53,992 nucleotides of DNA. Origin: JANPLN01 sp043757265 (lineage in GTDB: Bacteria > Bdellovibrionota > Bdellovibrionia > Bdellovibrionales > JAGQZY01). Below the pieces are notes generated by a model, which did no database searches, was not told the origin of the DNA, and worked only from the letters and a program-made list of their open reading frames with translations. A program made the position numbers and the translations under genes. Shown piece after piece: positions 9,175 through 14,211 of the stretch. The first letter of the stretch is position 1; each line of letters opens with the position of its first letter. The stretch is from the NCBI GenBank assembly GCA_043757265.1, contig JAYUQP010000117.1, forward strand, positions 1-53,992, written 5' to 3'.

Positions 9175-9368
9175 TACGCAGCCTCCGGGCTTAAAAGCTC
9201 AGACTCCCTTGAATCCAAGACGTGGTCAATTTCTAGCAGTGCGCGCACTACGGCACATATACGCTTTACGTTCTCTTTTTCGCTAAGATCAATGTACTCG
9301 ATCTCAATGGTCTCAAATATTTTCTCAAATGGATTCTCACCTTTATTTTTTTGGCAGAATGATTTCAT
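9174..9368 (-). CDS. small acidic protein upstream of integrase
   Basis: A 64-residue protein of unknown function, rich in Glu, with the pattern IFETIEIEYIDLSEKENVK and a helical C-terminal half. An AAGGTG ribosome site lies a few bases before its ATG, and its TAA overlaps the integrase ATG by one base, so the two are almost certainly co-translated. By position it could be a helper, directionality factor or regulator of the integrase, but no domain is recognised. Confidence 0.6.
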   Translation of the reverse strand: MKSFCQKNKGENPFEKIFETIEIEYIDLSEKENVKRICAVVRALLEIDHVLDSRESELLSPEAA

Positions 9369-9486
9369 TTGTTCACCTTTTTATCTTAAAAATGATTTTT
9401 GCTCCCTCAAGTATTAATTTTCAATTTTTATAAATAGCTGTTGGTTTGACTCTATTTCGACGCGTTGACCTCTCATAATAGGGGAA

Positions 9487-9502
9487 CTGGGGCCGGCCCC
9501 AG
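9487..9502. repeat. 16-bp perfect palindrome
   Basis: CTGGGGCCGGCCCCAG, a perfect GC-only-core palindrome in otherwise AT-rich DNA, located a few bases from the tandem 8-mer repeats. It could be a protein-binding site; no partner is known. Confidence 0.7.
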
Positions 9503-9510
9503 CCGACAAT

Positions 9511-9532
9511 GTCCATATGTCCATATGTCCAT
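9511..9532. repeat. tandem GTCCATAT repeat, 2.75 copies
   Basis: Two full GTCCATAT units and a partial third (GTCCAT) lie head to tail, with a TGGAC half-motif shortly after at about 9547. Short iterons of this kind can be binding sites for a recombination or replication protein (inference). Confidence 0.7.
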
Positions 9533-9708
9533 TTATTAACCCCCTTTGGACAAACGGAATAAACCAATATTTCAAATGCAAAAACTAAAATAAATTTCTC
9601 TAGCACTCTAAAAACTCAATTCTAGAAAACCAAATCCCCTTATCTAAGGCACCCGTCCCCTCTTCCTAAAATTAAAAAAAATAATCACTAACTCTGTCAG
9701 AACCACTT

Positions 9709-9822
9709 AATATTCAGTCCTCTCCTCAGCTCCCTCTTTTTTTGTAGACCCCTTCCACTCAACTAATGTTGTGGGGGAGGGGTCTACAAAAAAAGAGGGA
9801 GCTGAGGAGAGGACTGAATATT
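9709..9822. repeat. 45-bp perfect inverted repeat with 24-base loop
   Basis: The arm 9709-9753 is exactly complementary to 9778-9822 (begins AATATTCAGTCCTCTCC, includes a run of seven T and GTAGACCCCT). The loop is 9754-9777. The homopolymer run sits inside the stem, with T on the 5' arm and A on the 3' arm, so the geometry is the opposite of a rho-independent terminator on both strands. No coding sequence overlaps it. It could extrude as a cruciform or fold as an RNA or single-stranded DNA hairpin. Confidence 0.95.
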
Positions 9823-10196
9823 CACTTAACTGCTCAATATAAAATGCGAATCCGCAGTTTTTTACTTTTTAAAATCTCTCAACATGAAGCAACCCGATGG
9901 CTTCATGCAGGCTTCATGTTTGCTTAAAAGAGCGCGCAATAAACAAGTCTCACTCTCATGTAAACTATGAATTGCCGCGAACTTTTAGGTGTCATTTTAT
10001 GACAGCCTCATCCGTTAAAAAGTCTCACTAACCCTTCATTTAACGGGAAGTGGGCGTGTCAGCACTCAAATGCTTGGCTTGCCACAGCCGCCGATCAATG
10101 GACGTTAAAGTGGGCTGGGCGTGGACTTAAAGTATTAGCTCAATAGAAAAAACTAATCGAAAAAGAAAGTTTTAAAATGTGGCGTGATTTATTTAT

Positions 10197-10312
10197 TCTG
10201 GAAATGATTGCACTGACTTTTATTCCGCAGTCAGCGGTTTTTAAAATAAAAAACCCTCAGGATGTTAATCGTGAGGGTTGCGTGACGGACTCCGTGAATG
10301 GACGAAGTGATT
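10197..10312. repeat. conserved block L, copy 1 (downstream of small minus-strand gene)
   Basis: About 115 bases that recur with clear similarity at 12387-12504. Shared pieces include TCTGGAnATGATTGC, CTGACTT, AAAAAACCCTCAGGATG, TAATCGTGAGGGTT and ACGAAGTGA. It ends exactly at the stop codon of the minus-strand gene next to it and contains that gene's terminator. Confidence 0.85.
10244..10279 (-). terminator. rho-independent terminator of the 10313-10627 gene
   Basis: On the minus strand, AACCCTCA pairs with TGAGGGTT (8 bp, 12-base loop) followed by TTTTATTTTA. It lies about 35 bases after the stop codon. Confidence 0.85.
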
Positions 10313-10627
10313 TTAGCCAGCGCGCCCGACAGTAATTGAACTTAAAAAACAAGCATCAGATTCAAAATTTTCTACATTAACCTCGTAACCTATTGCTGAT
10401 TCATTAGTATCTCCAGAATTATCTATAAATTGAACAGAATATTTTCCATCAGATACTTTGGAAACAGATGTGTCGGTAAGCTGATTAATATCAGACACAC
10501 CGTTTTCAAGAATATACAGACTTAGAGCTGCTTTCTCGGCAAGAGCCGCACAGGCATCAGTATTCTCTGCAGCAAAACAAAAAGTACTGCTCACTAGTAA
10601 CAAAACAAATAACGTAATTTTCATCAT
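10313..10627 (-). CDS. small secreted protein, island cassette gene 1
   Basis: 104 residues with a clear signal peptide (MKITLFVLLLVSSTFCFAA) and a mature part of about 83 residues with two Cys (AENTDACAAL and ESDACFLS), possibly a disulfide. An AAGGA site precedes tandem ATGs; the second could also be the start. No family is recognised. It is bracketed by the two conserved blocks L and R that also bracket the unrelated gene at 12507-12857, so it looks like the variable payload of a repeated module. Confidence 0.65.
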   Translation of the reverse strand: MMKITLFVLLLVSSTFCFAAENTDACAALAEKAALSLYILENGVSDINQLTDTSVSKVSDGKYSVQFIDNSGDTNESAIGYEVNVENFESDACFLSSITVGRAG

Positions 10628-10750
10628 TTTTTTTCCTTATGGTTTAGAAAAACTTAAGTGTAATTCTATTTATTTAGCTATTACCATGCGCATCATTTTT
10701 TTAAAAGATCATTTGTAATAATTCCAGGACACTCCGAGTGAACCAGAACG

Positions 10751-10808
10751 AATCCTTTGCTTCGGCGGGCCATAGATCAATTATATGGCTTCTCAAGCAA
10801 AGGAGCTC
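10751..10808. repeat. conserved hairpin block R, copy 1
   Basis: 58 bases matching 12898-12955 with about 7 differences. It folds as a bulged hairpin: outer stem CCTTTGCTT with AAGCAAAGG, inner stem GCCATA with TATGGC, unpaired bases on both sides between them. There is no T-run after it on either strand. Its two-step imperfect palindrome recalls integron attC sites in shape, but it lacks the GTTRRRY/RYYYAAC end boxes. Confidence 0.85.
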
Positions 10809-10941
10809 TCTAAAATGCTTATGAGCCCCGTCATCAATAAGTCATATGTTTGCTGCTCGTCGAGCCTTTGGAGCAAACAAAACAGTCGCCCGACCTAACC
10901 GCTCCCAATCTCTCATCTCAGGTTTAGGGGGATATTATATC

Positions 10942-10970
10942 TTGACAGTATAACCGATTCGTTATACTGT
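10942..10970 (+). promoter_or_regulatory. promoter and operator of TA pair 1
   Basis: TTGACA (10942-10947) and TATACT (10963-10968) with a 15-base spacer. Superimposed is a perfect 10-bp inverted repeat ACAGTATAAC (10945-10954) / GTTATACTGT (10961-10970), so a bound dimer would cover both promoter boxes. This is the expected autorepression site for the HTH antitoxin. The toxin ATG lies only about 9 bases after the -10 box. Confidence 0.75.
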
Positions 10971-10978
10971 TCCATCCA

Positions 10979-11299
10979 ATGGAACTGATCGTCCTTAAAC
11001 AAGCAAAGCGTGAACTCAAGGATGCTCCCCGTGATGTGATTGTAGACGTGTTTGCTCTTTTTGAAGACTTAATGGCAGGTAAGCACCTCAGTATGCCTAT
11101 CTCTAGACCTCTTCCATCAATTGCCAAAGGACTGCATGAACTGAGATTGTCTGGGCGAGCTGGTGAGTACCGAGTGTTCTATGTGATTCGCACGAGCCAA
11201 GCTATTTATGTTTTGCATGCGACTCAGAAGAAGTCGGAAAAAACCGACAAGCAGACTGTGAATTTAATAAAAACAAGATTAAGGAGCTTAGGCTTATGA
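10979..11299 (+). CDS. HigB/RelE-family toxin (Gp49-like)
   Basis: A 106-residue protein of the phage Gp49-like/HigB group: KQAKRELKDAP at the N-terminus, GLHELRLSGRAGEYRVFYVIR in the core (the central strand pattern with the arginines of RelE-fold mRNA interferases), and ATQKKSEKTDKQ towards the end. Members cleave mRNA on the ribosome. The gene precedes and overlaps its antitoxin (ATGA), the HigBA order. Given the promoter position the mRNA would start at or within a few bases of the ATG, leaving no room for a ribosome site, so translation may be leaderless. Confidence 0.85.
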   Translation: MELIVLKQAKRELKDAPRDVIVDVFALFEDLMAGKHLSMPISRPLPSIAKGLHELRLSGRAGEYRVFYVIRTSQAIYVLHATQKKSEKTDKQTVNLIKTRLRSLGL

Positions 11300-11589
11300 A
11301 ATCAAAACCAGAGAACTTTAAAACTGCCGCAGCTTTTGGTCGCGCACTTGGACTGAGCGATGTTGAAATTGAGCTTATTCATCATAAAAAAAAATTGATC
11401 GAAAAATTACGTAAGGCTCGTGAAAAACAAGGTCTCTCACAGGCTGAGCTTGCAGCAAAAGTGGATAGCAAGCAGCCCGCGATTGCACGTATGGAATCAG
11501 GTCAAGTGAGCCAGGTCAGTCTCGACTTTTTATGCAAAGTTGCTCTTGTATTAGAAATCTCTATTATCATCAGACCCCACGCTGCTTAA
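11296..11589 (+). CDS. HigA-like antitoxin, XRE helix-turn-helix
   Basis: 97 residues. The N-terminal part (ALGLSDVEIELIHHKKKLI) is typical of the antitoxins paired with Gp49-like toxins. The HTH spans about 40-90: LRKAREKQGLSQAELAAKV, then SKQPAIARMESG, the recognition helix. It should neutralise the toxin and repress the operon through the inverted repeat just upstream. The start overlaps the toxin stop by four bases. Confidence 0.9.
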   Translation: MKSKPENFKTAAAFGRALGLSDVEIELIHHKKKLIEKLRKAREKQGLSQAELAAKVDSKQPAIARMESGQVSQVSLDFLCKVALVLEISIIIRPHAA

Positions 11590-11782
11590 CTTTTCCATTT
11601 TGCCGCGCAAAAGCTTCGCTGGCTCCAATGAGGTCCGCTACCTTGTACCAACTACCTAGCTCTTGGCGCAGCGCTTTCAGATCACGACTCGACGATGCCT
11701 TAGCTTCTGGGTAACACTTGTAATCGAATATAAGCAATGCTGAGCGTTCGTCTACTTGTTCGCCCAGCGCACCATTTGTCAA
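11570..11782 (-). CDS. possible small HTH-like protein or gene remnant
   Basis: 70 residues, tail-to-tail with and overlapping the end of the antitoxin gene by 20 bases. The C-terminal half (LKALRQELGSWYKVADLIG then ASEAFARQ) has the look of a helix-turn-helix. No ribosome site is evident, and the N-terminal half has no recognisable domain, so it may be a decayed fragment of a mobile-element regulator. Confidence 0.3.
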   Translation of the reverse strand: MTNGALGEQVDERSALLIFDYKCYPEAKASSSRDLKALRQELGSWYKVADLIGASEAFARQNGKVKQRGV

Positions 11783-11847
11783 AGTATACGAACCAACATC
11801 TCTAAAAAAACTTAAATCTGACGAGCCGCCTCCCGATCAAAATGATC

Positions 11848-12231
11848 CTAATCTACTATCCAATGGATTTTTACCGAATCCACTCCCACCTCAACTTTAT
11901 GAATAAACTTTTTTAACATCTGCTTTTGTTCCGTCACCGTCGCCTCCAGCAAATACTTTTGGTAGTGACTGGCAAAGTCCTCGAATTTTTCTAAACTCAC
12001 AATACGATCAAGGCTTGTGCGGCCCGTTGTGCGTAGATTCATTAAAGCCTCTTGGTTCTCTTTCCTGTTTTCCTCTAAACGCTCCATCTGCTTATAGATC
12101 GGTGCTGCCGAAACTTTCTTAGGAAGCTCAGCGAGTCTTTCTGCAAGGCCCTCGATCTGGCTGTTGATTCCAAAGATTTTTGCTTTAAAACGCTCGTTAC
12201 AGGGTGCATAGTGTGGATGGTAACCCCGGCA
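11848..12231 (-). pseudogene. C-terminal remnant of a second serine recombinase
   Basis: The open frame continues upstream of the first Met, giving about 127 residues from PCNERFKAKI to the TAG. The pattern matches the C-terminal half of the intact integrase at 7450-9174: RLAELPKKVSAAPIYKQMER resembles its RIADLPPEVPADLFYEQIKE, and LKKFIHKVEVGVDSVKIHW resembles the end of its catalytic-accessory region. The resolvase domain with the catalytic Ser is absent and the frame is closed upstream at 12232, so this is a broken copy of a related but different integrase, left by an earlier insertion. Confidence 0.75.
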
Positions 12232-12242
12232 TTAAGAACCTT

Positions 12243-12344
12243 ATGTCGCTTTTAAAAGTGCTTGGCGTAGGTCTTTGGATTGTAGATAAGGAATTTTATA
12301 ACCACCGTGAGCAGGCCCGCCGCCGTGGACTTCATCTTAGGTAG
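12243..12344 (+). CDS. very small ORF, 33 residues
   Basis: It begins MSLLKVLGVGLWIVDKEFYN and ends with a basic tail (HREQARRRGLHLR). No Shine-Dalgarno is seen and no family is recognised. It could be a short peptide gene or the end of a degraded gene. It lies between the recombinase remnant and conserved block L copy 2. Confidence 0.25.
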   Translation: MSLLKVLGVGLWIVDKEFYNHREQARRRGLHLR

Positions 12345-12386
12345 CCCGTTGGTTTTTTTTAGGGAGGGTCTGCAAAAATCATCGAA

Positions 12387-12504
12387 TCTGGACATGATTG
12401 CGCTGACTTGTATTCAGAGGCTTCGAGCTTTTTAAATAAAAAACCCTCAGGATGCTAATCGTGAGGGTTTCGTCACGGACTCTGTGGATGAACGAAGTGA
12501 ATTT
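12387..12504. repeat. conserved block L, copy 2
   Basis: The counterpart of 10197-10312, again ending at the stop codon of a minus-strand gene (12507-12857) and again carrying its terminator. The middle part (around the CTGACTT and following 30 bases) is more diverged than the terminator and the ACGAAGTGA end. Confidence 0.85.
12434..12469 (-). terminator. rho-independent terminator of the 12507-12857 gene
   Basis: The same AACCCTCA/TGAGGGTT stem as at 10244-10279, followed on the minus strand by a T-rich run. Confidence 0.85.
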
Positions 12505-12506
12505 GT

Positions 12507-12857
12507 TCATCGAGAAGCAGCAGGGAATAGTCTATCGAGTAGGTCGAACGTTGACCCCGACACTAAGAAAAAAACCGAAGCCAAAAGAACGAAAGAAAAT
12601 AAAAGGCATAGTCCGAATGTGGGAACCTTAATTATCAAACGAGTAAGGGCGACTTTTCGTTGAACTAAGTTATACATAGCCCACGAAAATGGAACTGAGA
12701 AAAATAGGGACATCCATAAAACGCCGTTTACGTAGAGGACAGGCCCTTCAATTTCTCCACTTTTTTCGAGATTCCAAAGCACTACCCACGCAGTGAGCGA
12801 CAGAATCGTTGCCAGCAATAATACGAACCATTTTCTATAAGAGATCTTTTTAATCAT
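12507..12857 (-). CDS. small membrane protein, island cassette gene 2
   Basis: 116 residues with three likely membrane segments (about 10-28, 41-63 and 77-101) and a basic N-terminus (MIKKISYRKW), so the N-end is probably cytoplasmic. It has no similarity that I can see to cassette gene 1, yet it occupies the same place between blocks L and R. Its function is unknown. Confidence 0.6.
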   Translation of the reverse strand: MIKKISYRKWFVLLLATILSLTAWVVLWNLEKSGEIEGPVLYVNGVLWMSLFFSVPFSWAMYNLVQRKVALTRLIIKVPTFGLCLLFSFVLLASVFFLVSGSTFDLLDRLFPAASR

Positions 12858-12897
12858 ATTGTTTTATATCAAACGTTGTGGAGCAGTTCAGTATTCA

Positions 12898-12955
12898 AAT
12901 CTTTTGCTTCGATAGGCCATAGATCAACTATATGGCTTCTGAAGCAAAGGAGCCC
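12898..12955. repeat. conserved hairpin block R, copy 2
   Basis: It folds more perfectly than copy 1: CTTTTGCTTC (12901-12910) pairs with GAAGCAAAGG (12941-12950) with one wobble, then unpaired bases, then GCCATA (12916-12921) with TATGGC (12931-12936) around a 9-base loop. A base change in copy 1 breaks one outer pair. Confidence 0.85.
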
Positions 12956-13031
12956 TGCGGTTCCCCCTTTGTTACCAATATCTAAATATCAGTGAGTTAC
13001 TGGCCATTTAGATGGCGTATCATCTTAGGAC

Positions 13032-13060
13032 TTGCAAATAAGTTATTTATGTTATATAAG
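13032..13060 (+). promoter_or_regulatory. candidate promoter of TA pair 2
   Basis: TTGCAA (13032-13037), 17-base spacer, TATAAG (13055-13060), about 50 bases before the first toxin codon. The spacing is ideal; the -10 is a 4-5 of 6 match. Confidence 0.4.
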
Positions 13061-13109
13061 TTAATTAAGGTATCTCTTATGCCGAAGAGCGATACAAGAG
13101 GGACTGAGC

Positions 13110-13505
13110 ATGGAAATCGTAATAACCGCTTGGGCTTTAGATTCGTATCTTGAGCTGAAGCATAAAAACCAGTTTTCCGAAGACGACTACAAAAAGACGA
13201 TTCGTCCCGACGTATTGCTATTAAAGAGTTTCCCGGCATCTCCAAAATTTGCGAACAACAAATTTTGGTCTCCAGCATCTTCGACAAGTACAGCTCTTGT
13301 GGGCGGCTTCAAAATGAAATGGCACAACTTGGGCGCTAATCGCATCCAGTTGCGCTTACCCGTGGGTATGATGAACGAAGCCTTTCTTCTTCATGCCTAC
13401 ATCAAAACAGATCTAAAGGCCGAAGCTCGGCAGTTGGCAAAATTCAAAACTCGCTTGGAGCTGATCCGCCGTGGACAGTTTACCGAGTGTGGGAGGTTAT
13501 CATGA
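13110..13505 (+). CDS. probable type II toxin, RelE/HigB-like
   Basis: 131 residues. The N-terminus (EIVITAWALDSYLELK) and C-terminal part (LLHAYIKTDLKAEARQLAKF, then a helix ending LELIRRG) fit the shape of RelE-superfamily toxins, where a conserved strand precedes a basic helix. The middle (RPDVLLLKSFPASPKFANN) is not familiar. The assignment rests mainly on position: it precedes and overlaps (ATGA) an HTH gene, as in TA pair 1. A GAGGGA site precedes the ATG. Confidence 0.6.
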   Translation: MEIVITAWALDSYLELKHKNQFSEDDYKKTIRPDVLLLKSFPASPKFANNKFWSPASSTSTALVGGFKMKWHNLGANRIQLRLPVGMMNEAFLLHAYIKTDLKAEARQLAKFKTRLELIRRGQFTECGRLS

Positions 13506-13993
13506 AGGCAGTTTCTCTCGCTCCGGACATCAAAGTTGAAATCGTGGAAATCGGCCATCAAATGAATCAGGCTGGTCTTCCTAAAGAATTCATTGCTGCA
13601 GCCGTTAGTACTGCTTTTGAGTTTGAGGGAGTCTATGACCTTCTCAAAATCTGGGCTGACGAAAGCGATGTTAAAGAAAAAAATGAAGCCGTCGCTGACA
13701 TTCAAGAACTGATCGAAGATTGCAACCAGCAAGAAAAAATTGAAGGCGTTTATGTGCGCTTTGATGATCTTGACGGTATCGCGACTAATGTTCGCGCATT
13801 CAAAGACAACCTTCGTGCGCTTGTAGATCAGAGTGGTGGCTTAAAAAAACTATCGGAGACTACGGGAATTCCACAGCCTTCGCTCTCGCGCTTCTTCAAC
13901 TCGGCATCCATGCCAAGACGAGCGATGCTGAACAAGATTGCAAGAGCGCTTAAGCTCAGTCAGATTCAAATCGCTACGGAATGGTCGCGATAA
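13502..13993 (+). CDS. antitoxin-like protein with C-terminal HTH
   Basis: 163 residues. The start at 13502 is favoured over an in-frame ATG at 13487 because GGGAGG sits six bases ahead and it overlaps the toxin TGA. The N-terminal 100 residues form an acidic, helical domain that is not recognised. The C-terminal 55 residues are an XRE-like HTH: GGLKKLSETTGIPQPSLSRF, then FNSASMPRRAMLNKIARAL. This two-domain layout is much longer than the partner in TA pair 1, so the pairs are not recent duplicates. Confidence 0.65.
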   Translation: MKAVSLAPDIKVEIVEIGHQMNQAGLPKEFIAAAVSTAFEFEGVYDLLKIWADESDVKEKNEAVADIQELIEDCNQQEKIEGVYVRFDDLDGIATNVRAFKDNLRALVDQSGGLKKLSETTGIPQPSLSRFFNSASMPRRAMLNKIARALKLSQIQIATEWSR

Positions 13994-13999
13994 CATCTC

Positions 14000-14089
14000 T
14001 CATTTCGGCGTCAGCCTAAGCCTCTTCGCCTCCTGAAAGTAATTTTGAATAGAGTTAATCGACTTGCCGTAGTGCTCAGCAAGCTCACA
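14000..14089 (-). pseudogene. 3' remnant of a gene with an HTH-like end
   Basis: In the minus-strand frame ending at TGA 14000-14002 one reads ELAEHYGKSINSIQNYFQEA followed by KRLRLTPK, which resembles the last helices of an HTH protein. The frame closes upstream exactly where the REP-like palindrome begins, suggesting the palindrome region replaced the rest. It is too short to identify. Confidence 0.35.
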
Positions 14090-14178
14090 TCACCGTCATC
14101 CTATGCTCAAACAGTCATCCTAAGTTCAGACCCGTCATCCTGAGCGCAGCGAAGGATCTCAGCGCTCAGGATGACGGG
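14090..14178. repeat. REP-like palindrome cluster 1
   Basis: CCCGTCATCCTGAGCGC (14131-14147) and GCGCTCAGGATGACGGG (14162-14178) form a perfect 17-bp inverted repeat around AGCGAAGGATCTCA. Two further half-copies of GTCATCCT lie just before. Palindromes of the GTCATCCTGAGCGnAGCGAAGGATCT type occur in many bacterial genomes as dispersed intergenic repeats. Confidence 0.85.
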
Positions 14179-14211
14179 TGCTGCGCCCAAAGCGCCTAGC
14201 ATAACGTAAGT

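Larger units (their letters stand above)
9369..10312. other. AT-rich non-coding stretch of the island
   Basis: About 940 bases with no convincing gene; the one possible reading frame (9421-9606, minus) lacks a ribosome site and plausible composition. It contains a 16-bp palindrome, tandem 8-base repeats, the 45-bp inverted repeat, a cluster of ATGAAGC/GCTTCAT inverted motifs at about 9884-9917, a weak AACTGC/GCAGTT hairpin followed by T-runs at about 9827-9865, and the conserved block at 10197-10312. These make it a candidate for element ends, a replication or recombination site, or structured RNA. Confidence 0.5.
10628..10978. other. non-coding stretch between cassette gene 1 and TA pair 1
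   Basis: No gene. It holds conserved block R (10751-10808), a second small hairpin with arms GTTTGCT and AGCAAAC at about 10848-10878, and the promoter-operator of the toxin-antitoxin pair at its right end. Confidence 0.6.

Noticed and set aside
9421..9606. 61-residue minus-strand reading frame
   Set aside because: No ribosome site, covers the palindrome and tandem repeats, and its composition looks like translated non-coding DNA.
9709..9822. Long hairpin as a retron or rho-independent terminator
   Set aside because: No reverse transcriptase gene is in the window, and the T-run lies inside the stem on the wrong side for termination on either strand.
10751..12955. Integron attC sites
   Set aside because: The shape is suggestive, but the GTTRRRY and RYYYAAC boxes and an IntI-type tyrosine recombinase are absent.
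7541..14211. Duplicate of the tRNA-Leu 3' end as a far attachment site
   Set aside because: Reading through the island I found no copy of the GTTCGAGTCCCC or CCGCGCACCA ends, so the right-hand boundary cannot be placed.
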